From: Bacillota bacterium
Lineage (GTDB): Bacteria > Bacillota > Dethiobacteria > DTU022
Reading direction: 5' to 3'
Length of the DNA: 6,197 bases
Assembly (NCBI GenBank): GCA_012797095.1
Contig: JAAZPS010000168.1
Location: forward strand, 1-6,197
Part shown: piece by piece, positions 1 through 5,680 of the stretch
Layout: the number at the start of each line of letters is the position of its first letter
Position numbering within the stretch: position 1 is the stretch's first letter
Translations under genes and position numbers: made by a program
Notes under the pieces: model-generated
The model's input: the letters and a program-made list of their open reading frames with translations, nothing else
The model's database searches: none
Told to the model about the DNA's origin: nothing

Positions 1-65
1 GCTTTGAAATATTGTTGTCGCATTTCATTTAAGTACTCACGACGGCTTCTAATTGACATGGTCAT
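1..65 (-). CDS. N-terminus of a probable IS transposase (integrase-type), cut by window edge
   Basis: A leftward reading frame starts at the ATG on 65-63 and stays open to the window edge, giving about 21 residues that include RSRREYL. A purine-rich GAGGGG (minus strand, 73-78 region) lies about 7 bases before this ATG, and a second in-frame ATG at 59 is less well spaced. The basic, Arg/Tyr-rich start resembles the N-terminus of integrase-catalytic-core (DDE) IS transposases, which often begin with a similar SRREYL-like stretch ahead of a helix-turn-helix. The tandem repeats just upstream also suit an IS end. Only the first residues are visible, so neither the catalytic domain nor intactness can be judged. 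The family call rests on short-motif recognition and context. Confidence 0.5.
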   Translation of the reverse strand, partial: MTMSIRSRREYLNEMRQQYFK

Positions 66-72
66 ATCACTA

Positions 73-135
73 CCCCTCGGTAAGATTTCGTCGTGAGTGA
101 GCCGATCCCCCTTCGGTAAGATTATAAGTGAGTGA
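73..135. repeat. Two imperfect tandem copies of a ~30-bp unit, probable IS end / transposase binding sites
   Basis: Copy 1 (73-100) and copy 2 (107-135) share a C-run, then CGGTAAGATT (78-87 and 114-123), a 4-5 base variable stretch, then GTGAGTGA (93-100 and 128-135). The period is 35-36 bases. Multiple subterminal direct repeats of this kind are known transposase binding sites in several IS families, for example the IS21 group. Their position between the transposase start and the next operon fits a right-hand IS end. A minus-strand TATAAT at 121-126 could serve transposase transcription, but its -35 is poor. The exact IS boundary cannot be set without the other end. Confidence 0.55.
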
Positions 136-145
136 TCGCGACCGG

Positions 146-174
146 TTGAGTAAAAGGGTTAATTACGGTATAAT
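146..174 (+). promoter_or_regulatory. Sigma-70-type promoter for the rightward gene block
   Basis: TTGAGT (146-151) and a perfect TATAAT (169-174) are separated by 17 bases, the optimal spacing. Transcription would start near 181. It lies right next to the probable IS end, so it may be native or supplied by the element. It is the only good promoter seen ahead of the DUF151 gene. Confidence 0.65.
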
Positions 175-200
175 GTTGGCGGAGTTAATTACCATGTTGG
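159..200. repeat. Short direct duplication overlapping the promoter -10
   Basis: TTAATTAC occurs at 159-166 and 185-192, and each copy is followed by ATGTTGG (173-179 and 194-200). The first copy holds an extra few bases that include the -10 element. This looks like an imperfect tandem duplication of about 21-26 bases. It could be a protein-binding pair around the promoter or a scar of local rearrangement. Confidence 0.4.
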
Positions 201-208
201 GGTTGGAA

Positions 209-253
209 GATCTTTAACAGGCGCCCGTCTGTTGGAGCAGCCGGCGCCAGATC
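209..253 (+). promoter_or_regulatory. 5'-leader hairpin before the DUF151 gene
   Basis: GATCT (209-213) can pair with AGATC (249-253), and GGCGCC (220-225) with GGCGCC (243-248). This gives an 11-bp stem interrupted by a six-base one-sided bulge. The stem ends directly against the ATG at 254 and leaves the downstream AGAAGG and the TTG at 275 free. It may simply be transcript structure; a regulatory role is inference. Confidence 0.3.
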
Positions 254-274
254 ATGAGAGAAGGTGTTCTCGGG

Positions 275-742
275 TTGATTCCGGTAAAGGTAAAAGAAGT
301 GGTCTTGGACCCGGTTCAAAATCCGCTGCTGCTGCTGGTGGATATGGAGGATTCAATGGTTCTTCCCATCGGGATCGGTTTCTGGGAGGCCCAGGCGATC
401 GTCTTGAAATTGCAGGGTCATATCACCCCCCGGCCGATGACCCATGATCTGATCAAGCTGTTCTGCGATCGCCTCAACGTCACCGTGGAGAAGGTGCTGG
501 TGAACGATATCCAGGATAGTACCTTTTATGCGGAGATCTATCTGAATACGCCGGAGGGAGCCCAGATGCTTGATGCCCGGCCCAGCGATGCTGTGGCCCT
601 GGCGCTGACCGTGGGCTGTCCGATCTTTATCGGTCAAAAATTGATTCCCTACACCGTCTCGATCAAAGATCTGATCACGGAGCAGGGTTCCGAGCCCGAC
701 GGGTTCGGCGACCCCGAAGACAGCGGACCGGTGGTGCATTGA
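275..742 (+). CDS. DUF151 / bifunctional nuclease (BFN) domain protein
   Basis: The 155-residue product is a single DUF151 domain. It shows the family landmarks VVLDP near the start, VLPIGIG (about 29-35), RPMTHDL (53-59) and RPSDAVALAL (102-111). The family includes a plant protein reported to have RNase and DNase activity and many bacterial stand-alone copies, but the role of bacterial copies is poorly established, so the function here is unproven. I place the start at TTG 275: AGAAGG (259-264) lies ten bases upstream, and the resulting IPVKVKEVVLDP N-terminus matches relatives. The alternative in-frame ATG at 254 (162 aa) lacks a ribosome binding site and abuts a hairpin. The gene is first in a rightward block, 29 bases before the DUF503 gene. 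Family assignment is secure; the start is less so. Confidence 0.88.
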   Translation: MIPVKVKEVVLDPVQNPLLLLVDMEDSMVLPIGIGFWEAQAIVLKLQGHITPRPMTHDLIKLFCDRLNVTVEKVLVNDIQDSTFYAEIYLNTPEGAQMLDARPSDAVALALTVGCPIFIGQKLIPYTVSIKDLITEQGSEPDGFGDPEDSGPVVH

Positions 743-766
743 TCGAAATCATCCCGGTAAAACCGT

Positions 767-772
767 AAGGAG
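767..772 (+). promoter_or_regulatory. Shine-Dalgarno AAGGAG that questions the DUF503 start codon
   Basis: AAGGAG at 767-772 continues as AAGGAGTGAT, an extended match to the 16S anti-Shine-Dalgarno complement. It overlaps the only canonical start (GTG 772). It sits eight bases ahead of an in-frame ATC at 781, the usual spacing for initiation. An in-frame TAA at 766-768 rules out any start further upstream. Confidence 0.6.
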
Positions 773-1062
773 TGATTTCGATCCGGATAGCAGTCTGTCT
801 CCTGGAGATTCATATCCCCGAAGCGACTTCATTAAAACAGAAAAGACAGGTGATCGAGAGTCTGCTGAAGCGGTTGCGCAACCGGTTCAATCTCTCTGCT
901 GCCGAAGTGGGTCACCGTGATCTCTGGCAGCGTTCCGAGCTGGGGCTGGCCGCCGTATGCCGGGACAGCGCCAGCGCGGATCGAATGATGGAGCGAGTGC
1001 TATCTTTCATCGAGCGTGACAGCCGGGTCAGTATCATCTCTCTGGAAAGGGAGCTTTATTGA
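772..1062 (+). CDS. DUF503 / YlxP-like small protein
   Basis: This encodes about 96 residues and matches the DUF503 (YlxP) family along its length: LLEIHIPEATSLKQKR near the start, then RNRFNLSAAEVGHRDLWQR and a C-terminal ISLEREL strand. Members are small ferredoxin-like alpha/beta proteins. In Bacillus subtilis ylxP lies in the nusA-infB-rbfA translation cluster, which hints at a ribosome- or RNA-linked role, but no function is firmly established. Here it sits 29 bases after the DUF151 gene and 28 bases before mnmM, suggesting cotranscription. The start is odd: GTG 772 overlaps its own AAGGAG site, while an ATC at 781 has ideal spacing and would give the family-typical N-terminus three residues shorter. 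I list the longest canonical frame. Confidence 0.88.
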   Translation: MISIRIAVCLLEIHIPEATSLKQKRQVIESLLKRLRNRFNLSAAEVGHRDLWQRSELGLAAVCRDSASADRMMERVLSFIERDSRVSIISLERELY

Positions 1063-1090
1063 TTCGCCCGGCCGGGTGGGATGATGAGCG

Positions 1091-1657
1091 ATGATCAGGA
1101 TAACAGAGCTGGCCCAGGAGCAGGTGAGCCGGGTTGTCCGGAGCGGGGATCTGGCGGTCGATGCGACCGCCGGAAACGGCCGCGATACGCTTTTCCTGGC
1201 CCGCCTGGTCGGCCCCGGGGGGCGGGTTTTTGCCTTTGATATCCAGGAGCGGGCCCTTCGCCAGAGTGCGCTACTTCTGGGCGAGAATGAGCTGGCCGAA
1301 AGGGTGACCCTGATCCATGCCGGGCATGAAACCATGGCCGCGCATATCGGGGGGCCGGTGGCGGCGGTGATGTTCAATCTGGGCTATCTTCCCGGGGGGG
1401 ATCATGCCATCACGACCTGTCCGGAGAGGACCGCAGCGGCACTGGCGGCCTCGCTGGAGCTGCTGCGGCCGGGAGGGGTGGTCACCCTGGTGCTCTATCC
1501 GGGGCATCCGCCGGGGAAAAAAGAGAGGGAAGCGCTACTCGAGTACTGCTGCTCTCTGGACGGCGCTGCCTGGGGGGTTATTCAGGTCCGGCTGCTCAAC
1601 CGCCGTGGCGCTCCCCCGGAGCTGCTTGTGCTGAAAAAGTTCACGGATATCTCCTAG
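1091..1657 (+). CDS. mnmM: tRNA wobble-uridine methyltransferase MnmM (YtqB family)
   Basis: The 188-residue product is a class I SAM-dependent methyltransferase with a Rossmann fold. Motif I VDATAGNGRDTLFLA starts at residue 23 (SAM loop). An acidic D50 in FAFDIQ would bind the SAM ribose. The family hallmark FNLGYLPGGDH is at 95-105, LYPGHPPGKKE follows, and the C-terminal strand contains LLNRRGAPPELLVLKK. Length and motifs match Bacillus subtilis YtqB, shown to be MnmM, which methylates the aminomethyl group at wobble U34 to complete mnm5(s2)U in tRNAs. The protein acts in the cytosol. The ATG at 1091 has only a weak purine-rich region before it. The gene follows the DUF503 gene by 28 bases. 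Older annotations call this family a putative rRNA methylase. Family assignment is firm; substrate is by homology. Confidence 0.85.
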   Translation: MIRITELAQEQVSRVVRSGDLAVDATAGNGRDTLFLARLVGPGGRVFAFDIQERALRQSALLLGENELAERVTLIHAGHETMAAHIGGPVAAVMFNLGYLPGGDHAITTCPERTAAALAASLELLRPGGVVTLVLYPGHPPGKKEREALLEYCCSLDGAAWGVIQVRLLNRRGAPPELLVLKKFTDIS

Positions 1658-1680
1658 CAGCGCAGCCTTTTGTGGGGTGC

Positions 1681-1699
1681 GCCGCCATGATGGGGCGGC
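1681..1699 (+). other. Small GC hairpin in the mnmM-rex gap
   Basis: GCCGCC (1681-1686) and GGCGGC (1694-1699) form a 6-bp stem with a seven-base loop, about 23 bases after the mnmM stop. No T-tract follows, so it is not a convincing intrinsic terminator. The 105-base gap shows no clear promoter, so rex is probably read through from upstream. Confidence 0.25.
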
Positions 1700-1762
1700 A
1701 AGGTAAACCGGGGTTACAGCTTATTGCAGAAACCGGATCAAAGGGAGGGCTGGAGAAGCACG

Positions 1763-2458
1763 ATGACTTCCCGCAATGTCTCAAAAACAGTAGTTAAACG
1801 GCTGCCAGTTTATCTGCGTATACTTGATAATCTGATCCTCCGGGATGTGGAGATCGTTTCTTCACGGGGGCTCAGTCTGGAATCGGGATTTTCCGCCGAG
1901 CAGATCCGCAAGGATCTGGCCTATTTCGGCGCCTTCGGAACCCGCGGGACCGGCTACAATACGGCCTACCTGCGGGAAAAGCTATTGAAAATTATCGGCC
2001 TGGACCAGAAAACGAGGGTTATCGTCATCGGGGCGGGTCACCTCGGAACAGCACTGACCCGCTACAATGCGGTGAAAAATCTTTATGTTGATATCATTGC
2101 GGTTTTTGACCGGGACCGCAGGGTTGTCGGGCAGAATATCGGGCAGATCCCGGTGCTGCCCTTCGAGCGAGCCCCGGAAATCATCAGGGAGCACGGGATC
2201 AAGGTGGCCCTGATCACGGTCCCCGAAGCCGCGGCGCAAAGGGTGGTTGACGAGATCACCGCTCACGGGATCACCGCCATCCTCAACTTTGCGCCGGCCA
2301 AGCTGCACGCTCCGGAGGGGGTTCATATTCAGAACTCCGATCTGACCATCGATCTGCAGAGCCTGATCTACTACAGCACGGCAGAAAAAGAGCGTCTCTC
2401 CCGCCTGCAGAAAGAGGCGGAGGAGGCCAAGTCGCAGAAGATGTTGAAGCTCGACTGA
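1763..2458 (+). CDS. rex: Redox-sensing transcriptional repressor Rex
   Basis: The 231-residue protein is a full-length Rex. An N-terminal winged helix (about 8-65) carries VVKRLPVYLRIL, SAEQIRKDLAYFG and GTRGTGYN. A Rossmann NAD(H)-binding domain follows, with GAGHLG at 90-95 and an acidic D116 in VFDRD closing the second strand. The C-terminal LQSLIYYST segment and helix are the usual domain-swapped dimer element. The charged tail (EKERLSRLQKEAEEAKSQK) is longer than in many homologues. Rex represses fermentative and respiratory genes when NADH/NAD+ is low and releases DNA when NADH rises. I chose ATG 1763 because GGAG lies seven bases upstream and the N-terminus then matches the family; an in-frame TTG at 1724 has no such site. 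No recognisable Rex operator was found in this window. Confidence 0.95.
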   Translation: MTSRNVSKTVVKRLPVYLRILDNLILRDVEIVSSRGLSLESGFSAEQIRKDLAYFGAFGTRGTGYNTAYLREKLLKIIGLDQKTRVIVIGAGHLGTALTRYNAVKNLYVDIIAVFDRDRRVVGQNIGQIPVLPFERAPEIIREHGIKVALITVPEAAAQRVVDEITAHGITAILNFAPAKLHAPEGVHIQNSDLTIDLQSLIYYSTAEKERLSRLQKEAEEAKSQKMLKLD

Positions 2459-2509
2459 CCGGCTGCCCGCTGCCGTCCGGCGCGGTGGTGAAGCGCTTTT
2501 GGCCTGACG

Positions 2510-2616
2510 GGTGAAGGGTTAAAGGACAATAACAGATGGGGCAGCCCTCAAGGGCTGCCCCATCGAAGCAGTGCTGAAAGAGGATACCCAAATGCCTTTA
2601 CCGGTATCCCTTCACC
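2510..2616. repeat. Outer inverted repeat around the convergent junction
   Basis: GGTGAAGGG (2510-2518) is exactly complementary to CCCTTCACC (2608-2616). Between them lie the 13-bp terminator hairpin and a second perfect pair, GGATACC (2582-2588) with GGTATCC (2603-2609). The second pair overlaps the outer right arm, so not all pairings can form at once. It occupies the 173 bases between the rex and opuAC stop codons. No gene is seen here. Confidence 0.4.
2535..2564. terminator. Bidirectional terminator hairpin between rex and opuAC
   Basis: A perfect 13-bp stem (2535-2547 with 2552-2564) closes a four-base TCAA loop. It sits between two convergent stop codons (2458 and 2632), the usual place for a shared terminator. 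Neither side has a pure T-tract. The minus-strand exit (TGTTATTGTCCTTT) is moderately T-rich, so it may work better for the opu operon. The rightward exit (GAAGCAG) is not T-rich. Confidence 0.7.
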
Positions 2617-2631
2617 GGGGGAAGGCGGCGC

Positions 2632-3492
2632 TTACTGCAGCCAGCTCTCGACGACAGCTTCATTTTCAGCAAGCCATTCCCGGGCCGCCTCCAGCGGCTC
2701 CGCTCCATCGGCAATCGCTCCGATCACCTCGCCAAGCTGGTAATCTTCCAGGTAATAGTTCTTTAAAAAGGCGGCGACCTCGGGGGCGTCTTCGGATAGA
2801 CCCTGGCGCGCCATAACATGGATATCCTCCGCTCCACCGTAAATCTCTTTAGGATCCTTCAGGAACTTGAGATCGAATTCGGCGAACTTCCAGTGCGGGG
2901 TCCAGCCGGTAACCACGATCCATTCCTCTTCCATGTAGGCATCGGCAAGGGCAGCGGTCATGGCCATGTCGCTGCTCTCGACCAGCTCCAGATCCAGGGC
3001 GTAGCCCTCGATCGCCTGTTCGGTGGCGCTCATGATCCCGGCTCCGCCGTCAATACCGACAATCCGGCCGTCGAATTGAGCGACGTGATCGTTTAGCTCC
3101 TCGATGGAGGAGATATCGACATACTCGGGAACGACCAAGCCGATGCGGGCATTGTTGTACAGGTGACCGTAATCATCGATCTGATCGCCGTACTGGGCCA
3201 TATAATCGGCATGGGTCAGCGGCAGCCAGGCGGTGGTCATGGCATCGATATCGCCGTCGGCGATACCCGCATACAGCCCCCCTGCCTCCAGGGATGTGAC
3301 CGTCACGTCATGATCCAACCGATCCATGATCACCGCCTGGGCCAGGTGCACCGAAGCTTCCGCGCAGGCCCACTGCACATAACCGAGCTTGATCTTTGCA
3401 GCGGCTCCCTCCTCGGGAGCGCATCCGGAAATAATAAGCCCGGCCATCAGGACAACCACCAGCAAACCAATTGTTAACCTACCTGTCTTCAT
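2632..3492 (-). CDS. opuAC: Glycine betaine-binding lipoprotein OpuAC
   Basis: The 286-residue extracellular substrate-binding protein belongs to a quaternary-ammonium compound ABC importer. Residues 1-24 form a lipoprotein signal: K/R start, a hydrophobic run, and lipobox ISGC with Cys24 as lipidation site. The OpuAC-type (cluster F) domain follows, with aromatic ligand-box candidates W41 (GYVQW), W89 (TTAWLP) and W197/W201 (GWTPHW). In Bacillus subtilis OpuAC three tryptophans form a cage around the trimethylammonium group. The mature protein is strongly acidic. I chose ATG 3492 because AAGGAGG (3502-3508) lies nine bases upstream; an in-frame ATG at 3525 would touch the opuAB stop and has no such site. 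It is last in the opuAA-AB-AC operon, 33 bases after opuAB. Exact substrate preference among betaines cannot be read from sequence. Confidence 0.93.
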   Translation of the reverse strand: MKTGRLTIGLLVVVLMAGLIISGCAPEEGAAAKIKLGYVQWACAEASVHLAQAVIMDRLDHDVTVTSLEAGGLYAGIADGDIDAMTTAWLPLTHADYMAQYGDQIDDYGHLYNNARIGLVVPEYVDISSIEELNDHVAQFDGRIVGIDGGAGIMSATEQAIEGYALDLELVESSDMAMTAALADAYMEEEWIVVTGWTPHWKFAEFDLKFLKDPKEIYGGAEDIHVMARQGLSEDAPEVAAFLKNYYLEDYQLGEVIGAIADGAEPLEAAREWLAENEAVVESWLQ

Positions 3493-3525
3493 CAATAAAA
3501 ACCTCCTTGATTTAAGAAATGTCAT

Positions 3526-4401
3526 TTACCCCCGGGCTTCGCTTCTTCCAGGCGGCTCCTTGCCCAGGGACTGCGTGATCCGATCAAGAATGATCGCGAT
3601 GATCACCACGCCCACTCCCCCCTCGAAACCGGCGCCGATCTGCAGCCGGGTTACGCCCCGGTAGACGATACTGCCGAGTCCGCCGGCCCCGATCATGGCC
3701 GAAACAACTACCATCGAAAGGGCCAGCATGATGCATTGGTTAACCCCGGCCATGATCGACGGCAGGGCTAGGGGGAGCTGCACCTTGACCAGTTTCTGGA
3801 GCGAGGTGGAGCCGAAAGCGGTGGCCGCCTCGATCATCTCCGCCGGCACCTGGCGGATCCCCAGGTTGGTCAGCCTGATCGCCGGAGGCATGGAGAAGAC
3901 CACCGTGGCCAGAACAGCCGGCACCACGCCGATACTGAAGAGCATCACCGCCGGCAGGAGATAGACAAAAATGGGCATGGTCTGCATGAAATCCAGGATG
4001 GGGTGCAGGATCTTCTCGACGAGATCACGGCGCGAAGCGAGGATTCCCAGGGGGATCCCGATGATCAGCGAAATAGATGTTGCCGTGAGAACGAGCGCCA
4101 GGGTGAGCATGGTGTCGTCCCACAGATTCAAGTTGATCAGCAGAAGCAGACCGAACAGGGTAAAGACAGCGGTGCCGCGTCCGGCCAGTTTCCAGGCGAT
4201 CAGGATCAGGATGATGATAAAAACGATGGCGGGAATATATGACAGTGCTGCACCGAAATTCAGAACAAAGTTTTCCACCACCCCGCTGATCGATCTGAAA
4301 AGATCCCGGTAATTGCTGCGCAGAAAGAATACTGCGTGATCAGCCCATTCCCGCAGCGGCAATCGATGCGCCGTCAGAAACTCAAACCAGTGCTCCAGCA
4401 T
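3526..4401 (-). CDS. opuAB: Glycine betaine ABC transporter permease OpuAB
   Basis: The 291-residue integral membrane protein is the translocation subunit of the betaine importer. After a roughly 45-residue amphipathic N-terminal region, hydrophobic segments include about 52-73, 77-94, 98-121, 143-170, a stretch around 215-240 and one near the C-terminus. The permease EAA loop (EAATAFG at 191-197, followed by LPLALPSIMAG) contacts the ATPase. GAGGLGSIVYRG is also typical of ProW/OpuAB permeases. ATG 4401 is chosen because a G-rich AAGGGGGG tract (4411-4418) lies nine bases upstream and the N-terminus MLEHWFEF fits the family. The frame extends 17 codons further, inside opuAA. The gene overlaps the 3' end of opuAA by 20 bases, indicating translational coupling. 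The permease is not fused to the binding domain, unlike Lactococcus OpuA. Confidence 0.93.
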   Translation of the reverse strand: MLEHWFEFLTAHRLPLREWADHAVFFLRSNYRDLFRSISGVVENFVLNFGAALSYIPAIVFIIILILIAWKLAGRGTAVFTLFGLLLLINLNLWDDTMLTLALVLTATSISLIIGIPLGILASRRDLVEKILHPILDFMQTMPIFVYLLPAVMLFSIGVVPAVLATVVFSMPPAIRLTNLGIRQVPAEMIEAATAFGSTSLQKLVKVQLPLALPSIMAGVNQCIMLALSMVVVSAMIGAGGLGSIVYRGVTRLQIGAGFEGGVGVVIIAIILDRITQSLGKEPPGRSEARG

Positions 4402-5593
4402 TGTTCTTTTCCCCCCTTCCGACCAATCCCGCCAGCACGGAGACACGGACAATTATTCCCAGCAGTTTTCTCTTTTCATCGACCACCGCAATGGGGACCC
4501 GGGCTGTTGCGGCCACGGGAAACAGATCCTGAATCGGTGTATCCGGTGAGGTCATCGGGATATCCGTCTCTACGATCTTCTGCAGGGCGTTCTCCCTTTT
4601 CTTGACCGCTTCCACCGCCCGATCAACGGTGACAATACCGACAAGGGTGCGGTCGTGGCCGATGACGAAGATGCTGGAGAGAGCTTCTTCCCTCATCTTG
4701 CGCAGGGCTACCCGGGGACCGTCACTGGCCGAGATATGGGCTGTTGGGCGGATCATGATATGCTCCGCCTTGAGTATTCTGGAGCGGTCGACATCGTTGA
4801 CAAAATTGGCGACATATCCGGTCGCCGGGTTGGTCAAGATCTCCTCGGGGGTACCGATCTGATCGATGGAGCCGTCTTTCATGATCGCGATCCTGTCGCC
4901 CAGCTTGAGGGCCTCGTCGAGATCGTGGGTAATAAAGATGATTGTTTTGCGCATCTTTTCCTGCAGCTCCATCAGCTCCTCCTGCATCTCCTTGCGGATG
5001 AGCGGGTCAAGAGCGCTGAAAGGCTCATCCATCAGCAGAACGTCGGGATCAACCGCCAGGGCCCGGGCCAACCCGACCCGCTGCTGCATTCCGCCGCTGA
5101 GCTGCTCCGGATATACATCGGACCATTCCTTCAGGCCGACACTCCCCAGCACTGCCTGGGCTGTCTTTTCACGGGCCTCCTTCTTGATCCCCTGGATCTC
5201 CAGGCCGTAAGCCACATTCTGCAGGATGGTCCGGTGCGGCAGCAGGGCAAAATGCTGAAAAACCATGGCCACTTTTTCCTGCCTGAGCAGGCGCAATTCC
5301 CGGGGGGAGAGGCGGGTGATATCCTTATCGTCAAAAAATATCTCTCCCGATGTCGGCTCGATCAAACGGTTGATACAGCGGATCAGCGTCGACTTGCCGC
5401 TGCCCGACAACCCCATCACCACGAAGATCTCGGCCTGCTTCACGGAAAACGAAACCCGATTGACCCCCACGGTATGGCCCGTTTCCCTGAACAGTTTTTC
5501 CTTGGAGGCCCCCCCTTGCAACCTTTTCAGATATCGCTTGGGATTGGGGCCGAAGATCTTGTAAAGATTCCTGATTTCAATTTTAGGCACCAT
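4382..5593 (-). CDS. opuAA: Glycine betaine ABC transporter ATPase OpuAA with tandem CBS domains
   Basis: The 403-residue ATPase powers the betaine importer at the cytosolic membrane face. All nucleotide-binding motifs are intact: Walker A GLSGSGKST (61-69), Q-loop Q113, signature LSGGMQQR (165-172), Walker B LLMDEP with catalytic E190, D-loop ALD and H-loop H223. A family-typical insertion (about 15-42, GPNPKRYLKRL) precedes Walker A. The C-terminal region (about 275-395) holds two CBS motifs. In Lactococcus OpuA such domains sense ionic strength and bind c-di-AMP; that role here is by homology. ATG 5593 is preferred because GAGGGGG (5600-5606) lies six bases upstream. In-frame ATGs at 5608 and 5662 have no better site, and the 5662 one lies beyond the leader terminator. 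It is first in the operon and starts 16 bases after the terminator U-tract. Confidence 0.95.
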   Translation of the reverse strand: MVPKIEIRNLYKIFGPNPKRYLKRLQGGASKEKLFRETGHTVGVNRVSFSVKQAEIFVVMGLSGSGKSTLIRCINRLIEPTSGEIFFDDKDITRLSPRELRLLRQEKVAMVFQHFALLPHRTILQNVAYGLEIQGIKKEAREKTAQAVLGSVGLKEWSDVYPEQLSGGMQQRVGLARALAVDPDVLLMDEPFSALDPLIRKEMQEELMELQEKMRKTIIFITHDLDEALKLGDRIAIMKDGSIDQIGTPEEILTNPATGYVANFVNDVDRSRILKAEHIMIRPTAHISASDGPRVALRKMREEALSSIFVIGHDRTLVGIVTVDRAVEAVKKRENALQKIVETDIPMTSPDTPIQDLFPVAATARVPIAVVDEKRKLLGIIVRVSVLAGLVGRGEKNNAGALV

Positions 5594-5608
5594 CTTATTC
5601 CCCCTCAT

Positions 5609-5648
5609 AAAAAAAGCACTCCAACCTCCTGTGCAGAGGTTAGAGTGC
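5609..5648 (-). terminator. Intrinsic terminator in the opuA leader
   Basis: On the minus strand a 13-bp stem (5648-5636 with 5628-5616, one G-U pair) closes a seven-base loop and is followed at once by seven T (5615-5609). This is a textbook intrinsic terminator. It ends two bases before the opuAA ribosome binding site (5606-5600) and downstream of the operon promoter, so it must be bypassed for opuA expression from that promoter. Confidence 0.9.
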
Positions 5649-5680
5649 CTGGGTTTCGCCAAATCGACTCACCCTAAACC
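5638..5680 (-). promoter_or_regulatory. Candidate antiterminator pairing in the opuA leader
   Basis: GGTTTAGGGTG (minus 5680-5670) can pair with CACTCTAACC (5647-5638), which is most of the terminator's upstream arm, with one bulged T and one G-U. An extra CTGTG/CACAG pairing (5684-5680 with 5633-5629) could extend it, sharing one base. Forming this helix would destroy the terminator. A second candidate partner for the same arm, GGGGTTAGG at 5786-5778, lies in the loop of stem B. Confidence 0.5.

Noticed and set aside
35..98. 10-bp inverted repeat ACTCACGACG (35-44) with CGTCGTGAGT (89-98)
   Set aside because: One arm lies in transposase codons and the other overlaps repeat copy 1. It could be chance or another transposase site; the evidence is too weak for a separate feature.
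1000..1377. Leftward open frames opposite the DUF503 and mnmM genes
   Set aside because: They have Arg/Ser/Pro-rich, low-information compositions, are antisense to well-recognised genes, and lack ribosome binding sites.
3469..3482. Rex operator-like TTGTTAA
   Set aside because: Only one half-site is present, with no symmetric partner at the correct spacing, and it lies inside the opuAC signal-peptide codons.
4655..5677. Long rightward open frame of 340 codons
   Set aside because: It lies wholly antisense to opuAA and its leader, resembles no family, is rich in His/Asp/Gln as expected for a shadow frame, and lacks a ribosome binding site. OpuAA on the other strand has every ABC ATPase motif.
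5629..5680. Resemblance of GGGTGAGTC...GCGAAACCC...CTAACCTC to the 3' core of the ydaO c-di-AMP riboswitch
   Set aside because: The motifs are in the right order, but the spacing is too short, the required upstream GGGGGA/ACC core is not found, and CTAACCTC is part of the terminator stem. A covariance-model search would settle it.
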